Positions 29,953 to 39,817 of a stretch of DNA of 64,000 bases are shown piece after piece. The notes beneath the pieces are model-generated. The model was not told where the DNA came from and did no database searches. It saw nothing but the letters and a program-made list of their open reading frames with translations. A program made the position numbers and the translations under genes. How positions within the stretch are numbered: position 1 is the stretch's first letter; each line of letters begins with the position of its first letter. Source of the DNA: Microbacterium sp. XT11 (GTDB taxonomy: Bacteria; Actinomycetota; Actinomycetes; Actinomycetales; Microbacteriaceae). The stretch is taken from contig NZ_CP013859.1 in assembly GCF_001513675.1 (NCBI RefSeq), positions 2,109,081 through 2,173,080 of the forward strand. Reading direction: 5' to 3'.

Positions 29953-31340
29953 CCGCCACACGCACACGCGCGGTGCGCGTCGCCGCGACCAGCGCACGGG
30001 TGCTCACGGGGGCGGTCGTCGCGGCCGCGTGCGTCGCGGGCACCGTCGTCGCGCTCGCCGCCCCGCTGCCCGGCATCTCGCACCAGCCCGCGCAGGCGGT
30101 GGTCACTCCGCCACCAGGCGACACGGTGCTCGTATGCAACGGGGACTTCCGCGCACTCGGCCGAGACGTCGCGTCGCCCTTGCAGATGCAGTCGGCCGAA
30201 GCTCCGAGACTGACGGTGGGGCAGTCCGACGGCGAGCCCGAGACCACGACGCTCCAGGTGCCCGACATGCCCGGCGCCGGGCAGGTGCGGCGCCTCACCG
30301 CCGTCACCGAGGGCCGCGACGCGCCGCTGCTCGCAGCGACCGAGTCGCTGTCGCTCGGGGCCGCCGACCTCACCGGCTTCGCCGCGGCGCCGTGTCGTGA
30401 GGCGCGCACGGAGTCGTGGCTCGTCGGAGGCTCGGTGCAGACGGGCGCCGAAGACGTCATCGTGCTCAGCAACCCGGGGGCCGTGCCCGCAACCGTCACG
30501 CTCACGGTCTTCGGCGCGACGCGGGGCGCCAGCACGTCGATCGTCCCGGCAGGCACCCAGGTGGCACTGCCGCTGACGTCGATCGCCGCGGGTGCGACGG
30601 CGCCGGTCATCAAGGTCTCCGCCACGGGCGCCCCGGTGCGCGCCGTGCTGCAGTCGTCACTCACGCGCACGCTCGATCCGGTCGGAGTGGACCTCCAGGA
30701 CGCCGTGTCCGGCCCGCAGCAGCACCCGGTGATCCCGGGCGTGCAGGTGTTCGAGGAGGAGGGGGACAGCTCGACGGCGGCGATCGTCCGTCTGCTCTCA
30801 CCGGATGCCGACACCTCCGCACTCATCACGGTGCGCGCCGTCGGCCAGACGGCCGCCGCCACGACATTCCCCGTCGATCTCGCCGCAGGGCAGCCGTTGG
30901 AGGTGTCGCTCGCGGACCTCGCGCCGGGGAGCTACACCGTCTACGTCGACGCTGACCTTCCCGTGCTCGCAGGCTTCCGCGAGGAGGACGGAGCCGGCCC
31001 TGGTTCCGACTTCGCCTGGGCCCTGCCGGCACCGGAGATCGCGGATGATGTGCTGGTCGCGGTCCCCGCCGGACCGTCCGCTGCTCTTCATCTGGTGAAC
31101 GACGAAGACGACGACGCCGTCGTCACCGTCGCACCGGCCGACGGCGACGGCACGGCTCAGAAGGTCACCGTTCCCGCCGGATCGTCGGCATCGGTCGTGG
31201 TGCAGCCGAGGAGCGTCGTGTCCGTGTCCGCCTCGGGGCCCGTGCATGCGGCGGTGGCGATGACCGCGGAGGGTGCGCTGGCCGTCTGGCCGGTGTGGCC
31301 GGCAGCGGGTGCCGAGAAGAGCATCACGGTCTACCCGTGA
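29949..31340 (+). CDS. DUF5719 family exported protein
   Basis: A 463-residue protein with an N-terminal membrane helix at about residues 18-40 (VLTGAVVAAACVAGTVVALAA) that may be an anchor or uncleaved signal. The rest is beta-rich and outside the membrane, with repeated phrases such as DVIVLSNPGAVPATVTLTVF and SSTAAIVRLLSPDADTSALI that look like stacked immunoglobulin-like sandwiches. Two Cys (near residues 60 and 148) could form a disulfide. DUF5719 proteins occur in actinobacteria downstream of the same large membrane protein; no activity is known. The start overlaps that gene's stop (ATGA), so they likely work together at the envelope. Confidence 0.85.
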   Translation: MTATRTRAVRVAATSARVLTGAVVAAACVAGTVVALAAPLPGISHQPAQAVVTPPPGDTVLVCNGDFRALGRDVASPLQMQSAEAPRLTVGQSDGEPETTTLQVPDMPGAGQVRRLTAVTEGRDAPLLAATESLSLGAADLTGFAAAPCREARTESWLVGGSVQTGAEDVIVLSNPGAVPATVTLTVFGATRGASTSIVPAGTQVALPLTSIAAGATAPVIKVSATGAPVRAVLQSSLTRTLDPVGVDLQDAVSGPQQHPVIPGVQVFEEEGDSSTAAIVRLLSPDADTSALITVRAVGQTAAATTFPVDLAAGQPLEVSLADLAPGSYTVYVDADLPVLAGFREEDGAGPGSDFAWALPAPEIADDVLVAVPAGPSAALHLVNDEDDDAVVTVAPADGDGTAQKVTVPAGSSASVVVQPRSVVSVSASGPVHAAVAMTAEGALAVWPVWPAAGAEKSITVYP

Positions 31341-31374
31341 GCCGGTGAACCGCGCGGAGCGGATCGCTCAGGCG

Positions 31375-31803
31375 TCAGTGATCGTGACCGAGGTCCCACG
31401 GTTCCCGGCCGACGTACTCGGCGGCGGCGCGGAACACCGCGCTCTCCACGGCCATGCGGCGATGCGCGCCGTCGTCGTGCCCCGGCGGGAGCAGCCGCTC
31501 GATCGGAAGCCGGAACAGCACGATGCGTGCGTTGTCGCGGTCGATGTACCAGCGCGGCACCTCGTCTCCCGAGTCGAAGGCCGGCATGGCGCCGATCTCG
31601 AACCGCACGTCCTCGAGCTCGGGCCATGTGCCGCGCAGGAACTCTACCGCAGTGCCCACCGCGAGGTCGAAGCGGTCGATGCGGCCGTCCAACGGCGCGA
31701 GCGGAGGCCGGACGACCTCGCTGCGTCCCAGGCGCCCGTGCCTGCCGTGGCGCGCACCGCGACGGGGCGCGGGGGTGGTGCGGGGAGCGCGTCGGCGATG
31801 CAT
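31375..31803 (-). CDS. Metallopeptidase-family (zincin-1-like) protein, active site degenerate
   Basis: A 142-residue protein like mycobacterial Rv3259. The first ~30 residues are very basic and probably disordered. The core has FDLAVGTAVEFLRGTWPELE, RIVLFRLPIERL and HRRMAVESAVFRAAAEYVG. Zincin-1 proteins carry HExxH in this last helix; here the aligned stretch reads VESAVF, so both His are gone and only the Glu remains. It is probably not a working zinc protease. It is divergent from DUF3499 (79 bp apart) and converges on DUF5719, the same arrangement as around whiB2 in mycobacteria. Confidence 0.8.
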   Translation of the reverse strand: MHRRRAPRTTPAPRRGARHGRHGRLGRSEVVRPPLAPLDGRIDRFDLAVGTAVEFLRGTWPELEDVRFEIGAMPAFDSGDEVPRWYIDRDNARIVLFRLPIERLLPPGHDDGAHRRMAVESAVFRAAAEYVGREPWDLGHDH

Positions 31804-31882
31804 GCTCAGAGTCTACGGCGACGCGGGGCCGCGTCGGCGCGGCATCCGCTCGGGAGGCGGCCCCGGTCGTAGCCTGGCGGAG

Positions 31883-32089
31883 ATGGACGGAAGATTGTGC
31901 TCGAAGGTCGGCTGCGCGCGCGAGGCCGTGGCCACGCTCACCTACGACTACGGCGATCAGATGGCGGCTCTGGGACCCCTCGGACTGTCGGGTCAGCCGA
32001 ACGCGCACGACCTGTGCGCCCCGCATGCGGACCGGCTCTCCGTGCCCGCCGGCTGGCTCGTCGTGCGGCACGAGGCGCTGCGCGCCTGA
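31883..32089 (+). CDS. DUF3499 family small zinc-ribbon-like protein
   Basis: A 68-residue protein typical of DUF3499 (Rv3258c family), though shorter than mycobacterial members because it lacks their variable C-terminal part. It begins MDGRLCSKVGCAREAVATL with CxxxxC, then DLCAPHADRLSVPAGW with a second Cys and a His, suggesting one metal site. Function is unknown. ATG 31883 follows GGCGGAG; upstream in-frame starts run through the divergent gene and are unlikely. In mycobacteria the next gene is phosphomannomutase; here an export module follows instead. Confidence 0.85.
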   Translation: MDGRLCSKVGCAREAVATLTYDYGDQMAALGPLGLSGQPNAHDLCAPHADRLSVPAGWLVVRHEALRA

Positions 32090-32184
32090 CTTGTGACACG
32101 CGCGCCGGCGTGTGCGCAGGCGGGAAACACATCTGGATAAGCTGACTCCGGATGCGCCAGGGCGGCGCGGCCGGAAAGGCAGCC

Positions 32185-33111
32185 GTGATCATCTGGCGTC
32201 GCTGGATCTTCCCCCTCCTTCTCGTCCTGGTGTTCGGCGCGTGCGCCGCCGCGCTCGTGAAGATCGCCTTCTTCCCCGATCGCAGCGAAGCTGTGGTGAG
32301 CCCCGAGGCGTCGATCGCCGATCCCGTGATCGCGGTGGAGCGCGGCTCGGTCGTCAACGCGCTCACACTCAGTGGCAACATCGCGCGGGACGAGGCGTAC
32401 CCCGTGCGGGGAGAGGTCAACGGCACGGTGACCGCTGTGCACGTGACCGAGGGCGCGACGGTCGCCGCGGGCCAGAAGCTCTTCACGATCGCACAGGACG
32501 ATCCGAAGAAGAACATCGACGTCGTGGCCCCCGAGGCCGGTGACGTCTCGGAGATCGCCGTGGTCAAGGGGCAGGCCGCGAACGTCGGACTCGAGCTCTA
32601 CACGCTCACCCCGGCCCGCTACCACCTGCTCGCGACCGTCGAGCCGGTGCAGCTGTACCGGCTGGTGAACGCTCCCTCCGAGGCGTCCGTCACGATCACC
32701 GGCGGACCGGCGCCCTTCACGTGCACCGGAGTGCGCGTGCAGGTGAGCGCGGAGGGGACCGCGAGCGTCCGCTGCGCCATCCCCGCCGATCAGGTGGTGT
32801 TCGCCGGTCTCCCCGCCTCGGTGGATCTCGCCCTCGGGCAGGTGGAGGATGCTCTCGTGATCCCGGTCACGGCGGTGCAGGGCGGCGCCGGGTCGGGGAA
32901 GGTCTGGGTGGATGCCGGAGACGGGGCCGACCCCGAGGAGCGCGAGGTCGCGCTGGGGGTGAACGACGGGACCATGGTCGAGGTCGTGTCCGGCCTCGAC
33001 GAAGGTGAGTCGATCAGGCAGTTCGTCCCCGGTTTCGTCGCCCCGGTCGAGGAGAACTGCTACGAGGTGTCGCCGGGCGTGGTGCAGTGCGACAGCGGGA
33101 TGAGCTGGTGA
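32185..33111 (+). CDS. Membrane fusion protein of a MacB-like export module (HlyD/MacA-type)
   Basis: A 308-residue periplasmic-adaptor-like protein. A membrane helix lies at about residues 5-25 (RRWIFPLLLVLVFGACAAAL). A biotinyl-lipoyl-like hairpin follows (VRGEVNGTVTAVHVTEGATV, then VVAPEAGDVSEIAVVKGQA), then beta-barrel parts and a C-terminal GVNDGTMVEVVSGLDEGE region. It also has four Cys, unusual for the family. I chose GTG 32185 because GGAAAGG sits six bases upstream; ATG 32152 is the alternative. The stop overlaps the GTG of the ATPase gene. In Gram-positives such proteins link a MacB-like transporter to the wall side. The substrate is unknown. Confidence 0.8.
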   Translation: MIIWRRWIFPLLLVLVFGACAAALVKIAFFPDRSEAVVSPEASIADPVIAVERGSVVNALTLSGNIARDEAYPVRGEVNGTVTAVHVTEGATVAAGQKLFTIAQDDPKKNIDVVAPEAGDVSEIAVVKGQAANVGLELYTLTPARYHLLATVEPVQLYRLVNAPSEASVTITGGPAPFTCTGVRVQVSAEGTASVRCAIPADQVVFAGLPASVDLALGQVEDALVIPVTAVQGGAGSGKVWVDAGDGADPEEREVALGVNDGTMVEVVSGLDEGESIRQFVPGFVAPVEENCYEVSPGVVQCDSGMSW

Positions 33112-33944
33112 CGCTGGTCGCGCTGCAGGACGTCACCAAGAGCGTCCTGCTGGCCGACGACTCCCGTCTCGAGATCCTCAGAGGCATCACCCTCGAGGTC
33201 GGGGCCGGCGACCACGTCTCCATCGTCGGCCGCTCCGGTTCGGGCAAGTCCACGCTGCTGAACATCCTGGGGATGCTGGATGCGCCGACCAGCGGGTCGG
33301 TCGCCTTCGAGGGACGCGAGGTCCGGCGCATGCGCGCCGGCCGCCTCGACCGCCTCCGCGGAGACAACGTCGGCTTCGTGTTCCAGCAGTTCAATCTGCT
33401 CCCCGGGCGCACCGCGCTCGACAACGTGATGATGCCGCTCGGCCATGCCAAGGGTCGCCTGTTCTGGAACCGCCGGGAGATCGCCGCCGACATGCTCGAG
33501 CGGGTCGGGCTGGGGCACCGCGTCGACCAGATCGCCGATCGGCTGTCCGGCGGCGAGCAGCAGCGCGTCGCGATCGCCAGGGCGCTGGTGCGCAAGCCCG
33601 TGCTGATCCTCGCCGACGAGCCCACCGGTGCGCTCGACATCGACACCGGGGCCGCCGTCATGGCGCTGCTCGACGAGGTGGCGACCGAGACCGACGCGGC
33701 GCTCGTGACGATCACGCACGACCTGCATGTGGCTGCCCGGGCTCGACGGCACTACCGCCTCGACGCCGGGGTGCTCGCGCCCGCGGATCTCAGCCGCGCA
33801 TTCGAGGCGTCGACGCTGGCATCTCCCGCCCCCGCGGCTGCTGCTTCCGCGGCCGCGGCAGCACCTCCTGCCCCCGCGGCTGCTGCTTCCGCGGCTGCGG
33901 CAGATGCGTCCGTGCCGGTGGCAGGAGAGGGGGTGGGCTCGTGA
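33108..33944 (+). CDS. MacB/LolD-type ABC transporter ATPase with Ala/Pro tail
   Basis: A 278-residue ATPase. Residues about 1-220 are a normal LolD/MacB-like nucleotide-binding domain: Walker A SIVGRSGSGKSTLLNILG, Q-loop VFQQFNLLPGRTALDNVM, signature LSGGEQQRVAIARAL, Walker B LILADEPTGALD and ITHDLHVAARA. The last ~50 residues are an extra Ala/Pro tail encoded by a 42-base tandem repeat. GTG 33108 overlaps the adaptor stop and the end overlaps the permease GTG, so the three proteins are made together. The module probably exports a peptide, lipid or drug-like compound. Confidence 0.92.
   Translation: MTLVALQDVTKSVLLADDSRLEILRGITLEVGAGDHVSIVGRSGSGKSTLLNILGMLDAPTSGSVAFEGREVRRMRAGRLDRLRGDNVGFVFQQFNLLPGRTALDNVMMPLGHAKGRLFWNRREIAADMLERVGLGHRVDQIADRLSGGEQQRVAIARALVRKPVLILADEPTGALDIDTGAAVMALLDEVATETDAALVTITHDLHVAARARRHYRLDAGVLAPADLSRAFEASTLASPAPAAAASAAAAAPPAPAAAASAAAADASVPVAGEGVGS
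33828..33911 (+). repeat. Two 42-base tandem repeats in the ATPase tail
   Basis: Units at 33828-33869 and 33870-33911 are identical for the first 25 bases and differ mainly at the end; each encodes 14 residues beginning APAAAASAAAA. The in-frame unit length points to slippage or unequal exchange. Confidence 0.8.
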
Positions 33945-35155
33945 CCGCCGTTCTCGGAGCCCTCGCCGACGCCTGGGCGGAGATCCGCGTGCACAAGCTG
34001 CGCGTGCTGCTCAGCCTCATCGGCATCGCCGTCTCCGTGGCGGCGCTCACCGCCGTGGTCGCACTCTCGGAGTACCAGCGTCAGTTCCAGGCCGAGCAGT
34101 CCGATCGCTGGGGAGGGCGTGCGGCGACGCTGGTCATCGGCATCAGCACCGACGACGGCAGCCCCGTTGACGTCGACGACTTCGGCGCCCGCTTCAGCCG
34201 CGTGACGGAGCGTTTCGACTTCAGCCACACCGCGCGCATCGTGCAGGGCATCATGCTCCCTGTGCAGCTGCCTGACGGCGTGGTGCAGGTCAATGCGCGC
34301 GTCGTCGATCCGAGCTACTCGCAGATCCATCGCGAGAAGCTCCTCGACGGCCGGTGGTTCCGCGACGCCGATGCGGAGGCGTTGGCGCCGCCTGTCGTGA
34401 TCACCGAGGCGCTCTGGGAGCGTCTGGGCCGGGTGCCGCTGGCTCAGCATCCGACGCTGGCGATGACGGGAGACGCCGGCGGCACCTACCAGATCGTCGG
34501 CGTGGTGCCGAAGCAGGGGTACGGTGACGAGGAGCTTCGCGTCGACCTCCTCTTCGATGCCTATCGAGCGCGCGTCGACGCGCTTCCGGAGGGCTCGTAC
34601 CCGCAGTACGAGATCTGGGTCGGTCAGGACAGGGTCGACGAGATCGCACCCGTACTCGCGATGGATCTGCGCGCGGGCCTGCCCGCAGGGCAGAGCGTCT
34701 CGGTGAGCCGCTCCGACTGGGCGGCGCAGCCGGGGGCCCTGGACTCGATGGCCACCTTCGAGATGATCACCGGAGGCATCGCCGCACTGATCCTGGCGCT
34801 CGGTGCGCTGAGCCTCGTGAACATCCAACTCGTGGCCATGCGGCAGCGCGTGCGCGAGATCGGCGTGCGCCGCGCCTTCGGCGCGACCGCAGGCCGGATC
34901 TTCGTCTCGGTGCTGCTCGAGAGCCTCGTGGCGACCACCGTCGCCGGCCTCATCGGCATCGCGATCGTCGTGGCCGTGCTGCGCTCCGAGTGGGTGGTCA
35001 CCACGATGTTCTACGGCATCCAGGACATCCCGCCGTTCCCGATGCGCGCCGCGCTCACCGGTCTCATCGCGTCGATCGTGGTGGGGGCGGTCGCCGGGTT
35101 CGTCCCCGCGCTCGTCGCCCTGCGGGTCAAGGTCATCGACGCCATCCGCTTCTGA
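33941..35155 (+). CDS. MacB-like ABC transporter permease (FtsX domain)
   Basis: A 404-residue permease with the four-helix MacB layout. Helix 1 is near residues 15-35 (LRVLLSLIGIAVSVAALTAV). A large external domain follows to about residue 275. Three C-terminal helices then make up the FtsX domain, including QLVAMRQRVREIGVRRAFGA, the cytoplasmic loop conserved in MacB permeases. Length matches permeases that pair with a separate ATPase. It is the third gene of a coupled adaptor-ATPase-permease set. The 34 bases to ahcY make read-through possible. Confidence 0.92.
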   Translation: MTAVLGALADAWAEIRVHKLRVLLSLIGIAVSVAALTAVVALSEYQRQFQAEQSDRWGGRAATLVIGISTDDGSPVDVDDFGARFSRVTERFDFSHTARIVQGIMLPVQLPDGVVQVNARVVDPSYSQIHREKLLDGRWFRDADAEALAPPVVITEALWERLGRVPLAQHPTLAMTGDAGGTYQIVGVVPKQGYGDEELRVDLLFDAYRARVDALPEGSYPQYEIWVGQDRVDEIAPVLAMDLRAGLPAGQSVSVSRSDWAAQPGALDSMATFEMITGGIAALILALGALSLVNIQLVAMRQRVREIGVRRAFGATAGRIFVSVLLESLVATTVAGLIGIAIVVAVLRSEWVVTTMFYGIQDIPPFPMRAALTGLIASIVVGAVAGFVPALVALRVKVIDAIRF

Positions 35156-35189
35156 CGAGAACGGACCCCGCTGATGGAAGAATGGGGGG

Positions 35190-36635
<1,446 letters not shown>

Positions 36636-36646
36636 CGCGGCGCGGC

Positions 36647-37456
36647 TCACACGCCGACGCGGCGTCCGGTCAGTCGTTCCGCACGGCGGTCGGCGTTCTC
36701 GAGCGCCCTGCGCTCCCGTTCGCGGCGGAGCACCGTCACGCCGATGAGCACCGCCTCGGGCGGCGCGGCAGGCACCGGTGCGACGAACGCGGACACCTCG
36801 TTCAGCAGGTCCTGCGCCACCCGGGCTCGGGCGGCCGGGACCATGCGCGGAGCACTCTGCAGGAACTGGGAGATCCGTCGTGCGAGGCGGTCGGGAAGCC
36901 TGGCCACGTCTGCGACCTGCGCCCACTCCGCGAGCATGGGAGGCAACACCGGTTCCGCCGAGTGGAGCTTCGGTGTCCGCACCCGCTGACTGTACGTCCC
37001 CGCGACCATGTCCCCCAGGCGCTGCGAGCGCGCGGAGAAGGCGCCGGCGAGCACGGCGATGCCCCCGACGGTGAGGTAGATCTCGAGCACACCGACGAGG
37101 GCGCGGATGAACGCGTGCCGGAAGCCCGCCGCGCCGCCGTCGATCCGTACGATGCGCCCGCCGATTGCGAGCTTGCCCAGACTGCGGCCCTTGGTCGCGA
37201 CCTCGACGGTGAGGGGGAGCACGACGAAGCTGACGATCATCGCGAGGATCGACGCGATCCTGTCCGTGGCCTCGTCGAGCAACCCGAGGTCGGAGAGCCA
37301 GAGGCGGAGGAGGATCCACAGCACGAAGACGACGATGCTCAGGAGCATGTCGATGAGGGCGCCCGCCGCGCGGAGGATGAACCCGACCGGCTGCACGTCG
37401 ATCGCGACGGCCTCACCGGAGAGCACCTCGTCGGTCGTATCGAGCGGCGCGGACAT
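36647..37456 (-). CDS. RDD family membrane protein
   Basis: A 269-residue protein with an RDD domain at about residues 20-160: VGFILRAAGALIDMLLSIVV (Arg and Asp of the family), then GRSLGKLAIGGRIVRIDGG and a third hydrophobic stretch. The C-terminal 100 residues are soluble and basic. RDD proteins are often linked to transport or small-molecule export, without a settled function. In actinobacteria it sits divergently beside SpoIIM, DUF58 and MoxR genes, as here (compare Rv3695). Its start codon overlaps that of the divergent gene (CATG), which is unusual. Confidence 0.87.
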   Translation of the reverse strand: MSAPLDTTDEVLSGEAVAIDVQPVGFILRAAGALIDMLLSIVVFVLWILLRLWLSDLGLLDEATDRIASILAMIVSFVVLPLTVEVATKGRSLGKLAIGGRIVRIDGGAAGFRHAFIRALVGVLEIYLTVGGIAVLAGAFSARSQRLGDMVAGTYSQRVRTPKLHSAEPVLPPMLAEWAQVADVARLPDRLARRISQFLQSAPRMVPAARARVAQDLLNEVSAFVAPVPAAPPEAVLIGVTVLRRERERRALENADRRAERLTGRRVGV

Positions 37457-38465
37457 GAGTACAGTAAATCAGGTGGATGCCGATGCGTTGACCGATGCGC
37501 GCCGGGCCGAATGGGAACGGCTCGACACGCTGAGCCGCGCATCGCTGGACGGCGCAGGCGTCGACGAGCTGATCGTCCGCTACCGCGCGGCATCCGCCGA
37601 TCTCGCCGAGCTCAAGACCTCCGTCGGCGAGTCGCCGCAGAGCGCCTATCTCTCGACGATCCTCGTCCGGGCGCGCCTCCGGCTCACGGGCGCGTCCGAC
37701 AATGTGCTCACCCTCGTCCCGCGCTTCTTCGCGCGTCAGCTGCCCGCCGCGCTGTACCGGCTGCGCTGGACCACGCTCGTCGTGGCGCTGGCGTTCATCG
37801 CCATCGCGGTGGGCTCGGCGGCGTGGATCGCGAGCAACCCCGAACTGGTGGCGACCCTGGGCGAGCCGGCCGATCTCGAGCAGTACGCCGACGAGAGCTT
37901 CACCGCGTACTACACCGAGAACCCGGCTGCGGTGTTCATGGGGATGGTGTGGCTCAACAACTTCTGGATCGCGATGCAGTGCGTGCTCTTCGGGATCACC
38001 GGGATCTGGCCTGTCTACGCGCTCGTGCAGAACGCCATGGGGCTGGGTGTGTCCGGCGCCGTCATGGCCGTGCACGACCGCGTCGACGTGATGGTGCTGT
38101 ACATCCTCCCGCACGGCATGCTGGAGCTGACGTGCATCTTCGTCGCCTGCGCCGCGGGCCTGCACCTCTTCTGGTCCTGGGTGGCGCCGGGCGATCGCTC
38201 GAGAGCCGAGTCGCTCGCCGCAGAGGGACGGGCTCTCGCAACCGTCGCCATCGGACTCGTCTTCGCGCTGTTCGTGGCCGGGCTCATCGAGGGCTTCGTC
38301 ACCGGATGGTCGCTGCCATGGCCGGTCAAGATCGGCATCGGCGCGGCAGCGCTCGCCGCGTTCCTCATCTACATGCTCGTGATCGGCGGCCGTGCCGCGC
38401 GTCGCGGGGAGACCGGTGATCTCGTGGAGTACGAGGCGGGGACGCCGCGGCTCGTCGCGGGCTGA
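37455..38465 (+). CDS. Stage II sporulation protein M-like membrane protein
   Basis: A 336-residue membrane protein of the SpoIIM family (compare Rv3694c). Residues 1-100 are soluble and helical. Five or so helices follow from about residue 108, with conserved NPAAVFMGMVWLNNFWIAMQ, YILPHGMLELTCIFVACAAG and GLIEGFVTGW. SpoIIM in Bacillus joins the engulfment hydrolase complex; in non-sporulating actinobacteria the role is unknown but the gene travels with RDD, DUF58 and MoxR. ATG 37455 shares two bases with the opposing RDD start; GTG 37473 is a possible alternative start six codons later. Confidence 0.87.
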   Translation: MSTVNQVDADALTDARRAEWERLDTLSRASLDGAGVDELIVRYRAASADLAELKTSVGESPQSAYLSTILVRARLRLTGASDNVLTLVPRFFARQLPAALYRLRWTTLVVALAFIAIAVGSAAWIASNPELVATLGEPADLEQYADESFTAYYTENPAAVFMGMVWLNNFWIAMQCVLFGITGIWPVYALVQNAMGLGVSGAVMAVHDRVDVMVLYILPHGMLELTCIFVACAAGLHLFWSWVAPGDRSRAESLAAEGRALATVAIGLVFALFVAGLIEGFVTGWSLPWPVKIGIGAAALAAFLIYMLVIGGRAARRGETGDLVEYEAGTPRLVAG

Positions 38466-38509
38466 CGTCGCGGCCGTCGCCGAGCGCGCGGGGAGGCGGA
38501 GCCCGCCGG

Positions 38510-39817
38510 CTACAGGCGACCGGCGGCCTTGAGCTCCAGGTAGCGATCGGCGATGCGCGGCGGCAGGGATTCGGGATCGGCCGCGATGGCTTCTCCACCC
38601 GCTCGACGGATCGCGTCCGCGACGTTCTCGGCGTCGCGCAGGGTCCGCTCCGCGGCAGCAGCGAGGTAGACCTCTTCCCGCGAACCGCGCTGCTGCGCCA
38701 GGAGCGCGATGCCGTCGTCGGTCACCGAGCCGACGAGGATGGAGGTCGCACGCGACGCATCGGGGAAGGCGCCGAGGAACCCGCGGGCGGACTCGGCGGC
38801 GTCCTGGGCTGTGAGCACCACGATCAGCGACGGTCGCGTCGTGAGTGTCCGCACCGCGGCGAAGGCGCCGTGCCAGTCGGTGTCGACGAGTGTGGCGTGC
38901 ACGGGTGCCATGGCATCGGTGATCGCAGGCAGGAGTCCTGCGCCGTCGACGCCGGTCACCCGCGCGCGTACGACACGGTCGTACATCAGCAGGTGCACGT
39001 GATCTCCGGCTCGCGATGCGAGGGCCGACAGCAGCAGAGCTGCCTCGAGCGACGCGTCGAGCCGGGTGCCGTCGCCGACACGGGCGGCTGCCGTGCGGCC
39101 GGTGTCGATGATGATGACGACGTGCCTGTCGCGCTCCGGGCGCCAGGTGCGTAGCATCGTCGTTCCCGCTCGGGCGGTCGCGCGCCAGTCGATGGAGCGC
39201 ACGTCGTCGCCGCGCACGTACTCGCGGAGCGAATCGAACTCGGTGCCCTGACCGCGCACCTGGATGCTCGTGTTGCCGTCGAGCTCGCGCAGGCGCGCGA
39301 GGCGCGAGGGCAGGTGCTTGCGCGATGTGAACGCCGGCAGCACTCGCAGGGCGCCCCGGACGCGGTGGACCGCCTGCCGACCGGCGAGGCCGAGGGGACC
39401 GCGAGACCGGATGACCACGAACTCGCTGGAGAGCTCCCCGCGGCGCCGGGGGAGGAGCGGGATGTCGACGCGGCGCCGCTCGCCCTGGGGCACGATCAGC
39501 CGCGGCCGATCCGCCGGCGCACCGGCCGTGGGCTGCCATGCGTCGCGGAGCTCAGCGTGCAGCGTGCGCGTTCCGAGGTTGTGCAGTGCGACGCTCACCG
39601 GAACCGGCTCTCCGATCCGCGCCCTCGTCGGCACCCGGCGGCTCACCGCGACGCGACGCGGGCTCGGGGCGAGCAGGACGTCGAGCGCGACGAGCGCGGC
39701 GCACAGCGCGACCCATATGCCGAACACCGCATACGGCGGGAAGCCCGCGAGCCCGGTGAGCACAAGCGGGATGACGCCGATGCCGACGGCGACGCTGAGG
39801 CGGCCCGTGACGAACAC
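38510..39817 (-). CDS. DUF58 domain protein
   Basis: A 435-residue protein with two hydrophobic helices near residues 10-50 (VAVGIGVIPLVLTGLAG and the next one), then a soluble region containing the DUF58 core: QGTEFDSLREYVRGDD and SIDWRATARAGTTMLRTW. A von Willebrand A-like fold follows with VVIIDTGRTAAAR. DUF58 proteins are partners of MoxR ATPases and thought to help fold or activate membrane or wall complexes. GTG 39817 lies directly against the moxR stop with no gap, so the two are coupled. Equivalent to Rv3693 or its neighbour in mycobacteria. Confidence 0.9.
   Translation of the reverse strand: MFVTGRLSVAVGIGVIPLVLTGLAGFPPYAVFGIWVALCAALVALDVLLAPSPRRVAVSRRVPTRARIGEPVPVSVALHNLGTRTLHAELRDAWQPTAGAPADRPRLIVPQGERRRVDIPLLPRRRGELSSEFVVIRSRGPLGLAGRQAVHRVRGALRVLPAFTSRKHLPSRLARLRELDGNTSIQVRGQGTEFDSLREYVRGDDVRSIDWRATARAGTTMLRTWRPERDRHVVIIIDTGRTAAARVGDGTRLDASLEAALLLSALASRAGDHVHLLMYDRVVRARVTGVDGAGLLPAITDAMAPVHATLVDTDWHGAFAAVRTLTTRPSLIVVLTAQDAAESARGFLGAFPDASRATSILVGSVTDDGIALLAQQRGSREEVYLAAAAERTLRDAENVADAIRRAGGEAIAADPESLPPRIADRYLELKAAGRL

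Noticed and set aside
27811..29997. A 728-codon open frame antisense to the large membrane protein
   Set aside because: Its composition (Arg, Glu, His, Gln) is typical of the complement of hydrophobic coding sequence.
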